Assembly: GCF_024614185.1 (NCBI RefSeq) | Contig: NZ_JAHTLF010000013.1 | Coordinates: 186,001 to 250,000 of the forward strand | Direction of reading: 5' to 3' | Source of the DNA: Nocardioides carbamazepini | GTDB lineage: Bacteria > Actinomycetota > Actinomycetes > Propionibacteriales > Nocardioidaceae | Length of the DNA: 64,000 nt | Part shown: piece by piece, positions 32,647-40,415 of the stretch | How positions within the stretch are numbered: the stretch's first letter is position 1 | Layout: each line of letters starts with the position of its first letter | The notes under the pieces: generated by a model | Database searches by the model: none | Told to the model about the DNA's origin: nothing | The model's input: the letters and a program-made list of their open reading frames with translations, nothing else | Made by a program: the position numbers and the translations under genes

Positions 32647-33414
32647 TCAGGCCCTGACGTCGCGGATCGTGTTCGACATGAAGCCCCCGTCGACGAGCAG
32701 ATCGTGCCCGCAGACGTACGACGAGTCGTCGCTGGCGAGGTAGACCACGGCTGCCGCGATGTCCTCGGGCGCGCAGGTGCGGCCGAGCGGCGTGGCGTCG
32801 CTGAAGGAGCGGACCAGGTTGGGCGCGTTCTCCGTCAGCGGGGTCGGCACGAAGCCGGGCGAGACCGAGTTGACCCGCACGCCACGGGAGCCGAGCTCGT
32901 CGGCGGCCGTCTGGGTCAGGCCTCGCACAGCCCACTTCGAGGCGGCGTACGACGCCGCGCGGTAGCCGGTGTAGGACGCGAACGAGGCGACGTTGACGAT
33001 GCTGCCGCCGCGGTTGCCGACCATGGAGCGGCCGGCGTGCTTCATGCCAAGGAAGACCCCAGTGAGGTTGACCGCGAGGACCCGGTCCCAGTCCTCGACC
33101 TTGGTCTCGAGAACGCCGAACCGGTTGGTGATGCCGGCGTTGTTGACGAGCACGTCGACGCCGCCGACCTCGCCCTCGAGCCGGGAGACGAGCGACTCCC
33201 AGGACGCCTCCGAGGCGACGTCGAGGGCGATGCCGACGGCGCCGACACCCCGCTCGCACAGCTCGGCGGCGACGGCATCGACCCGGGCGCCGTCGAGATC
33301 GGCGAGGACGACGGTGCCGGCGCCCTCGCGGGCGGCGAGAGCGATGGTCGCCGAGCCGATGCCACCGAGGGCTCCGGTCACGAGGACGGTCTTGTTCTTC
33401 AGTCGATCGGTCAT
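32647..33414 (-). CDS. Short-chain dehydrogenase/reductase
   Basis: A 255-residue classical SDR. TGALGGIG binds the cofactor, LADLDG suggests NAD(H), VNNAGITN is the NNAG motif and SYAASK holds the YxxxK pair. The C-terminus has CGHDLLVDGGFMSN. It would interconvert a secondary alcohol and ketone. It follows the cupin gene by 48 bases, in the same direction, and is separated from the thiolase by a 100-base regulatory gap. Confidence 0.9.
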   Translation of the reverse strand: MTDRLKNKTVLVTGALGGIGSATIALAAREGAGTVVLADLDGARVDAVAAELCERGVGAVGIALDVASEASWESLVSRLEGEVGGVDVLVNNAGITNRFGVLETKVEDWDRVLAVNLTGVFLGMKHAGRSMVGNRGGSIVNVASFASYTGYRAASYAASKWAVRGLTQTAADELGSRGVRVNSVSPGFVPTPLTENAPNLVRSFSDATPLGRTCAPEDIAAAVVYLASDDSSYVCGHDLLVDGGFMSNTIRDVRA

Positions 33415-33462
33415 GTCAGGACTCCGGTTCAGGGGTTGATGGCAGAGATCTGGAGGCGGGGC

Positions 33463-33996
33463 TCAGCGCACGAGGGCCTCGGCGGCCCCGACACCCAGGC
33501 CGTTGGCCGCGTAGTGGTCGCGGGCGGCGGTGAGCTTGGAGAAGACGTCCTCGACCCCGACGGGAGCACCGTCGACGTCGACATAGATGTAGGCGCCGGA
33601 GACGTGGAAGAGGGTCCGCATCTCGTCGCAGTCCTCCGGCACCTCGAGCGTGTGGATGTCGCCGGGCGGCTCGAAGGCGTAGGAGCCCTGCTCGGCCCAC
33701 CAGTCGTGCTCGAGGTAGTGCCAGCGGCCCCTCAGCGTCAGCGCGTGGACCGGGCCGGCGTGGCGGTGGCGCGACAGGATGCCGGAGCGGCGGACCCGCA
33801 GGATGTTGACCCAGTAGCCCTGGGTCACGTTGAGCAGCAGCGGCCGGAAGTCGACGCCCGGCGCCTGCGGCACCCAGAGCCGCTCGTCGACGTCGTCGTG
33901 CAGCGCGCCCCCGACGACCAGGTCGTCGACGACGAAGGGCAGTGGGTCACCGGCATAGGGGACGGCGTCCTGGTCGGGTGGTGCTGGCGCGCGCAT
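33463..33996 (-). CDS. Cupin dioxygenase, 2,4'-dihydroxyacetophenone dioxygenase-like
   Basis: A 177-residue single-domain cupin. HRHAGPVHALTL gives the first metal histidines and PPGDIHTLEVPE the last, a three-histidine arrangement as in 2,4'-dihydroxyacetophenone dioxygenase and acetylacetone dioxygenase, which cleave C-C bonds next to a carbonyl with O2. Other cupins (ChrR-like) cannot be ruled out. The ATG at 33996 has GAGG six bases upstream. It is divergent from the TPP-enzyme gene and leads an SDR gene. Confidence 0.72.
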   Translation of the reverse strand: MRAPAPPDQDAVPYAGDPLPFVVDDLVVGGALHDDVDERLWVPQAPGVDFRPLLLNVTQGYWVNILRVRRSGILSRHRHAGPVHALTLRGRWHYLEHDWWAEQGSYAFEPPGDIHTLEVPEDCDEMRTLFHVSGAYIYVDVDGAPVGVEDVFSKLTAARDHYAANGLGVGAAEALVR

Positions 33997-34106
33997 CTGG
34001 ATCCTCGTTCTCCTTCTCGGACACCCGCGCCGGAGTGCGGGCCGGATGACCCATCTCACATTCAGCGGGGGTGATCCGATTTTCGAATGACACCTTGACG
34101 AATTGG

Positions 34107-34121
34107 ACAACAGCCTGTTGT
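34107..34121. promoter_or_regulatory. Palindrome CAACA-N3-TGTTG before the TPP-enzyme gene
   Basis: ACAACA-GCC-TGTTGT is a perfect 15-bp inverted repeat seven bases after a TTGACG -35-like box (34095-34100), in the region shared with the divergent cupin gene. The same core recurs at 35834-35846. A repressor bound here would cover the promoter spacer. Confidence 0.6.
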
Positions 34122-34174
34122 GTGTGCCGGGCATCACTTCTATCACAGGTGCACCTACCGCCGGAAGGACCTCG

Positions 34175-35782
34175 ATGTACTACCACCAGGCACTGGCCCG
34201 GGCGATGGCCGACCAGGGGATCACCGACGTCTTCGGCGTCCTCGGCGACGCGAACCTCTACTTCATGGAGGCCTGGGAGCGCGCCGGCGGCCACTACGTC
34301 GCGGCGGCCCACGAGGGGGCCGGCGTCCTCGCCGCGACCGGCTACGCCTCGACCGCCGACAAGGTCGGCGTCGCCACCGTGACCCACGGCCCTGCCCTCA
34401 CCAACGCGCTCACGGCGCTGGTCGACGCGACACGGGCCCGGATGCCGGTCCTGCTCATCGCCGGCGACACCGATCCCCAGGTGCGCGGCCACCTGCAGAG
34501 CATCGACCAGCACAGCGTGGTTCAGGTCAGCGGCGCCGGCTGGGAGCCCGCGACGACGCCGCAGAACGTCGCGACGGACCTCGCCCGCGCGCTGCGCCGA
34601 GCCGAGGCCGAGTCGCGGCCGGTCGTGCTGAACATCCCGATCACCTTCCAGTGGACCGATGTCGACTACGTCCCGGCGCCGTCCGCGTCCGTGCGCCACC
34701 GTCGTACGCGCCCCGACCAGGACGCCCTCGAGGAGGCCACCGGCATCCTGGCCGCGGCCCGCCGCCCGGTGGTCCTCGGCGGCCGCGGCGCCCGCCACTC
34801 CCGCGAGGCGCTCGTCGCCCTCGCCGAGCGCCTCGGCGCCCCGATGGCCACCTCACTGCGCGGCAAGGGCCTGTTCTCCGGCCACCGCCACGACCTCGGC
34901 ATCTGTGGCACGCTGTCGCACGCGACCGCGCTCGCCACGATGGACCGGGCCGACTGCGTGGTGGCCTTCGGCGCCGCGCTCAACGACTTCACCACCGCCG
35001 AGGGCTCACTGCTCCGGGGCAAGCGCGTCATCCACGTCGACACCGACCCCGCCCGTCCCGACCTGTGGTCCTCGGCGGACGTGGGCGTGGTCGGCGACGC
35101 CGGTGCCGTGGCCGACGCGCTCGTGGAGCTGCTGGACGAGATCGAGCACTCCCCCACCGGCTTCGCCGATGACGACCTGGCCCTCGCCCTCAAGGCCCCG
35201 CGTCCGGCCCTGCGCACGACGCATACCGGCGGCCTCGACGTGGTGGCCGTCCTGCGCCGGATCGACGAGGCCTTCCCGGCCGACCGGACGCTGGTGGTCG
35301 ACGACGGCCGGTTCATCCTCACCGCCTACGCCGAGCTCGGCGCACCGCATCCGTCGGCGTACGTCCACACGTGCAGCTTCGCCTCGATCGGCCTCGGCCT
35401 CGGCAACGCGATCGGCGCCTACGCCGGCGCGCCCGGGCGACCGGTGCTGGCCGTGGTCGGCGACGGCGGCTTCATGAGCGCCGGCCTCAACGAGCTCAAC
35501 ACCGCCGTGCGCGCCGGCACCGACCTGGTGCTGGTGATGGTCAACGACCGGGCCTACGGCGCCGAGCACGTCCAGCTGGTGCACAAGGGCCTCGACCCGG
35601 CGATCTCGACCTTCGACTGGCCCGACTTCGCCCCGGTCGCCGAGTCCCTGGGCGCGCACGGCATCACCGTGCGCTCTCTCGAGGACCTCGACGCCGCCCT
35701 CAGCCGGGTCGCCGAGCGGGACCGACCGGTCCTGATCGACGTCCAGGTGGACCCGTACGACGTCCCGGGCTCGTTCCTCTGA
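34175..35782 (+). CDS. Thiamine pyrophosphate enzyme, 2-oxoacid decarboxylase/acetolactate synthase-like
   Basis: A 535-residue three-domain TPP enzyme. The activating glutamate is Glu47 (AAHEGAG). The TPP-metal motif runs from GDGGFMSAG to VMVNDRAYG. The architecture fits benzoylformate, sulfopyruvate or similar 2-oxoacid decarboxylases, as well as acetolactate synthase relatives; no regulatory subunit is nearby, which argues against valine biosynthesis. The ATG at 34175 has GGAAGGA four bases before it. With the hydroxyacid oxidase and aldehyde dehydrogenase downstream it would supply the decarboxylation step of a three-step oxidation. Confidence 0.85.
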   Translation: MYYHQALARAMADQGITDVFGVLGDANLYFMEAWERAGGHYVAAAHEGAGVLAATGYASTADKVGVATVTHGPALTNALTALVDATRARMPVLLIAGDTDPQVRGHLQSIDQHSVVQVSGAGWEPATTPQNVATDLARALRRAEAESRPVVLNIPITFQWTDVDYVPAPSASVRHRRTRPDQDALEEATGILAAARRPVVLGGRGARHSREALVALAERLGAPMATSLRGKGLFSGHRHDLGICGTLSHATALATMDRADCVVAFGAALNDFTTAEGSLLRGKRVIHVDTDPARPDLWSSADVGVVGDAGAVADALVELLDEIEHSPTGFADDDLALALKAPRPALRTTHTGGLDVVAVLRRIDEAFPADRTLVVDDGRFILTAYAELGAPHPSAYVHTCSFASIGLGLGNAIGAYAGAPGRPVLAVVGDGGFMSAGLNELNTAVRAGTDLVLVMVNDRAYGAEHVQLVHKGLDPAISTFDWPDFAPVAESLGAHGITVRSLEDLDAALSRVAERDRPVLIDVQVDPYDVPGSFL

Positions 35783-35812
35783 CGCGCGCCGCAAACCCCT
35801 CCCGCCGATCCA

Positions 35813-35847
35813 TTGACATGTTGGCGATTGAACCAACAAGATGTTGT
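35813..35847 (+). promoter_or_regulatory. Promoter and operator of the ABC transporter operon
   Basis: A perfect TTGACA -35 (35813-35818) is followed by TGTTGG (35819-35824), CCAACA (35833-35838) and TGTTGT (35842-35847). CAACA-AGA-TGTTG (35834-35846) repeats the palindrome of 34107-34121, and TGTTGG/CCAACA add a second inverted pair. The -10 region (CAAGAT, 18-bp spacing) is weak and lies inside the palindrome, as expected for a repressible promoter. Confidence 0.55.
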
Positions 35848-35897
35848 CCGAACCGGGATGTGACCGCGCTCACACCCCTCGATGAAACGGAGTCCTG

Positions 35898-36731
35898 ATG
35901 GTCTCTGCACCACCCGAGAACCTCGTCGCCCACCCGCATGTGGGCGGTGCCGAGCAGATCGCGATCGACTCAGCGGCCAAGACCTACCTGCGCCGGGGCG
36001 CGTCCCCGGTGGAGGCGCTGCGCCCCACGGAGCTGGTCGTGAAGCCTGGCGAGTTCGTCAGCCTCGTGGGCCCCAGCGGCTGCGGCAAGACCACCTTGCT
36101 GAAGCTGATCGCCGGCCTCGACCACGCCACCGGCGGCAGCGTCGTCGTCGGTGAGCGAAAGGTCACGAAGCCGGACCCGCAGGTCTCCGTCGTCTTCCAG
36201 AAGGCCGCACTGCTCAAGTGGTACACCGTCGAGCAGAACGTCCTCCTCCCGGCCAGGATCGCCGGCACGCTGACGAAGCAGACCCGCCAGCGGGCCGCCG
36301 AGCTGCTGGAGTTCATCGGCCTGGCCGACTTCAAGGACCGCTACCCCAGCGAGCTGTCGGGTGGCATGCAGCAGCGGGTCTCCATCGCCCGTGCCCTGGC
36401 CGGCGAGCCGAAGGTGCTGCTGATGGACGAGCCGTTCTCGGCTCTCGACGAGTTCACCCGCGAGGTGCTCCACGACGAGCTCCTCCGCCTGTGGACCGGC
36501 CACCCCAAGACGGTCATCTTCGTCACCCACAACATCAGCGAGGCGGTCTACCTCTCCGACCGCGTCGCCGTGATGGCCCCACGACCGGGCCGCATCGAGA
36601 CGGTCGTCGACATCGACCTGCCCCGCCCGCGCACGTCCGCGCTGCGCACCGACCCCCAGTTCTTCGAGATGGTCAGCGCCATCCGCTCCCACTTCAGCAA
36701 AGCCGGCGCCCTCGGAGGTGAGTCCGCATGA
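35898..36731 (+). CDS. ABC transporter ATP-binding protein (SsuB/TauB-type)
   Basis: A 277-residue nucleotide-binding subunit of the nitrate/sulfonate/taurine importer family. Walker A is GPSGCGKTTLLKL, the Q-loop is in SVVFQKAALLKW, the ABC signature LSGGMQQRVSIARAL, Walker B LLMDEPFSALDE and the H-loop FVTHNISEAVYLSDR. It overlaps the permease gene by ATGA. It energises uptake of a small sulfonate, nitrate-like or carboxylate solute with the permease and lipoprotein encoded next. Confidence 0.94.
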   Translation: MVSAPPENLVAHPHVGGAEQIAIDSAAKTYLRRGASPVEALRPTELVVKPGEFVSLVGPSGCGKTTLLKLIAGLDHATGGSVVVGERKVTKPDPQVSVVFQKAALLKWYTVEQNVLLPARIAGTLTKQTRQRAAELLEFIGLADFKDRYPSELSGGMQQRVSIARALAGEPKVLLMDEPFSALDEFTREVLHDELLRLWTGHPKTVIFVTHNISEAVYLSDRVAVMAPRPGRIETVVDIDLPRPRTSALRTDPQFFEMVSAIRSHFSKAGALGGESA

Positions 36732-37576
36732 CCATGACCGCAGAGCCCACGAGCACGACGAAGGTCCCACGCCGCCGCAAGGCCCAGCCAGACGCCCTCC
36801 CCACCGCGAACCGCGGCTCGGCGGTCGCGAAGAACGTCGGGCTGCGGCTCATCGTGCCGGCCGTCGTGCTGCTGGCCTGGTGGTACACCACGTCTCGCGA
36901 CATGGTGTCCCCGCTCATCGTGCCAGCGCCCGGCGACGTGTGGGACGCCCTCGACAGCTACGTACTCGGCGGCGTGTGGAACGAGGACATCCTGTCCAGC
37001 GCCCGCGGCACTCTGTGGAGCTTCGCCATCGGCCTGGTGCTCGGGATCGTCGGCGGCTCGATCATGGCGTTCGTCGCCTCGATCAAGACCGCCGTCTACC
37101 CCTACATCCTGGCGTTCCAGGCCTTCCCGAAGATCGCAGTCGCCCCGCTCTTCGTCGTCTGGCTCGGCTACGGCGACGCACCGAAGATCATCATCGGCGC
37201 CTCGCTCGCCGTCTTCCCGGTCATCAGCGCCACCATGGCCGGGCTCATCGACGTCGACCCCGACGAGCACAACCTCATGCGAAGCGTCGGGGCGAGCAAG
37301 CGGCAGGAGCTGCGTCACCTGCGGTTCCCCCGGGCTATGTCGTACGTCTTCCCCGCCCTCGACATCGCCGTGGTCGGCGCCCTCCTGGGTGTCATCACCG
37401 CCGAGATCGTCGGCACCGAGTACGGCCTGGGTCGCGTCATCACCGAACGCGCGGCGTACGGCGACTCAGCTGCTGTCTACGCCGTCCTGATCGTCCTGGC
37501 CGTGGCGGGAGCGATCCTCCACCTGGCCGTCAGCACGCTCCACCGGGTGATGCCCCGCTCCATCGTCCCCAAGTAG
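36728..37576 (+). CDS. ABC transporter permease (SsuC/TauC-type)
   Basis: A 282-residue permease with about six membrane segments, among them LIVPAVVLLAWWYTT, FAIGLVLGIVGGSIMAFV and VYAVLIVLAVAGAILHLAV. The cytoplasmic coupling loop is present as MRSVGASKRQELRHLRFPRAM, matching the EAA motif region of the binding-protein-dependent transporters. It overlaps the ATPase gene by four bases and is followed, after a 142-base gap with a hairpin, by the binding protein gene. Confidence 0.93.
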   Translation: MTMTAEPTSTTKVPRRRKAQPDALPTANRGSAVAKNVGLRLIVPAVVLLAWWYTTSRDMVSPLIVPAPGDVWDALDSYVLGGVWNEDILSSARGTLWSFAIGLVLGIVGGSIMAFVASIKTAVYPYILAFQAFPKIAVAPLFVVWLGYGDAPKIIIGASLAVFPVISATMAGLIDVDPDEHNLMRSVGASKRQELRHLRFPRAMSYVFPALDIAVVGALLGVITAEIVGTEYGLGRVITERAAYGDSAAVYAVLIVLAVAGAILHLAVSTLHRVMPRSIVPK

Positions 37577-37601
37577 AGACAGGACATAGGACATCCCACC
37601 A

Positions 37602-37621
37602 CCCGCCGACCCCGGGGCGGG
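37602..37621 (+). promoter_or_regulatory. Hairpin between permease and binding-protein genes
   Basis: CCCGCC (37602-37607) pairs with GGCGGG (37616-37621) in the gap after the permease. In transporter operons such intercistronic hairpins often stabilise or attenuate the transcript so that the binding protein is made at another level; here that is inference. Confidence 0.35.
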
Positions 37622-37718
37622 CGTCGACGGCCCTCGACGACGCCCCCTCGTGGGTCACCCCTGCCCGCCCACGGGCGCCCCTCTCGGGTCCCCACCCACC
37701 TCACAGAAGGACAGGCCC

Positions 37719-38870
37719 ATGACTCATCCCCGACTCGCATCCGCTCCGCTGCGGCGATTGCGCCGCACCGGCCTCCGCACCACCGCCGTAGCTCTGACTC
37801 TCGCCGTGGCCAGTGTGTTCCTCGCCTCCTGCGGCTCCGACGACGAGGCGGAGAACGCCGACGGAACCGTCGCGCTCAGCGGAGTGAACGGCGACCCGTC
37901 CAACGGCCCCTCCGGCGCTCCGTGGGGCTCGATCCAGATCAAGGAAGGCTGGGACAAGGCCGACGGCTACACCCTGAAGTGGGATGTGGCCCAGAGCGCG
38001 GCCGCCGGCCTGCAGCTCCTGAGCGCCGGCAAGGTCGACATGTCCCAGGGCTCGGCGCCGACGGCCTACGCGGCCGCCAAGCTCGACCCGGACCTGCGGA
38101 TCATCGGCTTCCTCAACGGCCCCGCCTACCTCATGGTCGCCCCGGAGGGCAGCGGCATCGAGGCCACCGCCGACCTGAAGGGCAAGAAGATCGGCGTCAT
38201 GGCCCTCGGCTCCGCCTCCGACATGATGGTCCGCGGCTCCCTCAACGAGGCCGGCCTGGTCCCCGACAAGGACGTCAAGATCCTGCCGATCGGCGTCGGT
38301 GCACCGATGGCGGAGGCCCTCAACTCCGGCACCGTCGACGCGATCGCCGGCTGGGAGGGCATGTGGCAGAGCATCTCCGCCCTCACCGACACGCCCCTGG
38401 CCCCGGTCGAGTCCGCGATGTCCGACCTTCCGGGCATGATGCTGCAGGTCACCACGCAGGAGGTGCTCGAGGAGAAGAACGACGAGCTGGTGGCCTACAT
38501 GCGCAACTTCTACAAGGGCTGCGCGGTGGCCGCCGAGGACCCGGCGCGCGCCGTTGCCGACCACTGGGACGTCTTCGCCAACGTCTCCCCGCCGGCCGAC
38601 AAGTACGACCAGCAGCTGGCCGACCAGGCCGACTGGAACCAGAACTTCTTCTCGATCTGCGCGGCACCCGGCGCTGAGACCGGTGTCCCCGGCGTGCTGT
38701 CGGAGGAGGAGGTCAAGACCGTCTACGACTGGCTGCGCAAGTACAACATCCTCGAGGACGATGTCGACTACGAGACCATCGTCGACACCTCGGTCACCGA
38801 GGAGGCCATGAAGGACCTCGACCTCACCACCTGGGCGAGCGAGTACCTCGCGGAGAACCCGGCGGACTGA
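37719..38870 (+). CDS. ABC transporter substrate-binding lipoprotein (NitT/TauT family)
   Basis: A 383-residue exported lipoprotein. A long arginine-rich start is followed by a hydrophobic core and the lipobox LASCG, with Cys35 as the lipidation site. The mature part has the periplasmic-binding-protein fold of the nitrate/sulfonate/taurine group: PTAYAAAKLDPDLRIIGFLN, then DLKGKKIGVMALGSASD. The ATG at 37719 has AGAAGGA seven bases upstream. It captures the solute for the importer; ligand identity cannot be read from sequence. Confidence 0.92.
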   Translation: MTHPRLASAPLRRLRRTGLRTTAVALTLAVASVFLASCGSDDEAENADGTVALSGVNGDPSNGPSGAPWGSIQIKEGWDKADGYTLKWDVAQSAAAGLQLLSAGKVDMSQGSAPTAYAAAKLDPDLRIIGFLNGPAYLMVAPEGSGIEATADLKGKKIGVMALGSASDMMVRGSLNEAGLVPDKDVKILPIGVGAPMAEALNSGTVDAIAGWEGMWQSISALTDTPLAPVESAMSDLPGMMLQVTTQEVLEEKNDELVAYMRNFYKGCAVAAEDPARAVADHWDVFANVSPPADKYDQQLADQADWNQNFFSICAAPGAETGVPGVLSEEEVKTVYDWLRKYNILEDDVDYETIVDTSVTEEAMKDLDLTTWASEYLAENPAD

Positions 38871-38883
38871 GTCCCGACCGGCC

Positions 38884-38918
38884 GGGCGGCGGCGGGTGTG
38901 CTCCACCCGCCGTCGCCC
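38884..38918 (+). terminator. Strong terminator after the binding-protein gene
   Basis: GGGCGGCGGCGGGTG (38884-38898) pairs with CACCCGCCGTCGCCC (38904-38918), 14 of 15 positions, around a 5-base loop, starting 14 bases after the stop. It would end most transcription of the transporter operon before the oxidase gene. Confidence 0.75.
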
Positions 38919-38975
38919 GCTGTTCGCCCGGTCCCGACCTCTCGCACATCCGTCCCCTGTCGCAGGAGGGCCCCG

Positions 38976-40415
38976 ATGACCAACGCTGCACCCGCTCGGC
39001 TCGATACCGACCCCGACCCGCTGGTCGAGGCGCTGGCCAGCACATTGCCCGGGGGCGTCGTCGTCATGGACTCCGAGCGCGTGGAGAAGTACCGCCACGA
39101 CCGGTTCGAGGATCTGCCCGCGGGGCATCCGCGCGCCGTCGTCCGTGCCCAGACCACCGAGCAGGTCCAGGTCGCGCTGCGCTGGGCCACCGAGCACCGG
39201 ATCCCGGTCGTCCCCCGAGGCGCGGGCACCTCGCTGTCCGGCGGCGCCACCGCGGTCGACGGCTGCCTCGTCCTGAGCCTCGAGCGGATGACCGGGATCC
39301 AGATCGATCCCGACCGTCGGGTCGCGCGTGCCGAGCCCGGCGCCCTCAACATCTCCGTCAAGGAGGCCGCCGCTGTCCACGAGCTCTGGTACCCGCCGGA
39401 CCCCGGCTCCTTCCGGATCTCGACCATCGGCGGGAACATCGCCACGAACGCCGGCGGCCTGTGTTGCGTCAAGTACGGCGTCACCGCTGACTACGTCCTC
39501 GGCCTCGAGGTCGTCCTCGCCGACGGGCGACTGCTGAGGCTGGGCGGCGAGACCATGAAGGATGTCGCCGGCCTCAACCTGCGCCAGCTCTTCGTCGGCA
39601 GCGAGGGCACTCTCGGTGTCGTGACCGGAGCCGTGCTGCGCCTGGTCCCGCGGCAGGGCGACGTCTCCACCCTGGTCGCGACCTTCCCCGACCTGGTGTC
39701 CGCCGGCACGGCCGTGACCCGCATCGGACGGACCATCCGGCCGGCGATGCTCGAGCTGATGGACCAGGTCGCGATCAACGCGGTCGAGGACTTCTCGCCC
39801 CGCGGCCTGGACCGCGACGCCGGCGCCCTGCTGATCGTCCAGTCCGACGCCCCCGGCCGGGCCCGCGCCGAGGAGATCGCGGCCGTCGAGCGGCTGTGCC
39901 ATCAGGCCGGCTGCACGGAGGTGCTCAGCACCGACGACGCCGACGAGGGGCTGATGTTCGTCGACGCACGACGCAGCTCCGGCGATGCCGTCGAGGCCCG
40001 CGGGACGCTCCTGGCCGAGGACATCTGCGTGCCCGTCGACCGGTTGCCCGACGTGCTCGCCGAGATCGCCGCGATCGGCGAGCGCCACGACCTGGAGATC
40101 CCCGTCGTCGCCCACGCCGGCGACGGCAACCTGCATCCGGGAATCGTCTACCCGCCCGGCGACGCCGCGGCGCGCGGCCGAGCCTGGCGGGCCTTCGACG
40201 ACCTGATGGCGCTCGCGCCGGCGTACGGCGGCACTGTCACCGGGGAGCACGGCGTGGGCCGCACCAAGGTCCGCAGCCTGGCGGCCCAGGTCGGCGCGGA
40301 CGTCCTGGACGTCTCCCACGCCGTGAAGACCGCGCTCGACCCGCTCGGGCTGCTCAACCCGGGTGCGCTGCTGCCGTCCGGCGACCGTCCGACAACACTC
40401 GGAGACACCACGTGA
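38976..40415 (+). CDS. FAD-linked 2-hydroxyacid dehydrogenase (GlcD/D-lactate dehydrogenase-like)
   Basis: A 479-residue VAO-type flavoprotein. The FAD-binding domain holds PVVPRGAGTSLSGGA, STIGGNIATNAGGL and FVGSEGTLGVVTGAVL. The C-terminal FAD-oxidase domain has HAGDGNLHP and GEHGVGRTK, which hold metal and substrate residues. It resembles glycolate oxidase subunit GlcD and D-2-hydroxyacid dehydrogenases and would oxidise a 2-hydroxy acid to the 2-oxo acid. The ATG has AGGAGGG five bases upstream. Its stop overlaps the aldehyde dehydrogenase start (GTGA). Confidence 0.92.
   Translation: MTNAAPARLDTDPDPLVEALASTLPGGVVVMDSERVEKYRHDRFEDLPAGHPRAVVRAQTTEQVQVALRWATEHRIPVVPRGAGTSLSGGATAVDGCLVLSLERMTGIQIDPDRRVARAEPGALNISVKEAAAVHELWYPPDPGSFRISTIGGNIATNAGGLCCVKYGVTADYVLGLEVVLADGRLLRLGGETMKDVAGLNLRQLFVGSEGTLGVVTGAVLRLVPRQGDVSTLVATFPDLVSAGTAVTRIGRTIRPAMLELMDQVAINAVEDFSPRGLDRDAGALLIVQSDAPGRARAEEIAAVERLCHQAGCTEVLSTDDADEGLMFVDARRSSGDAVEARGTLLAEDICVPVDRLPDVLAEIAAIGERHDLEIPVVAHAGDGNLHPGIVYPPGDAAARGRAWRAFDDLMALAPAYGGTVTGEHGVGRTKVRSLAAQVGADVLDVSHAVKTALDPLGLLNPGALLPSGDRPTTLGDTT

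Noticed and set aside
37701-40319. An 872-codon minus-strand frame opposite the binding protein and FAD oxidase
   Set aside because: Antisense to two clear genes with terminator and ribosome binding sites; composition is that of a GC-rich shadow.
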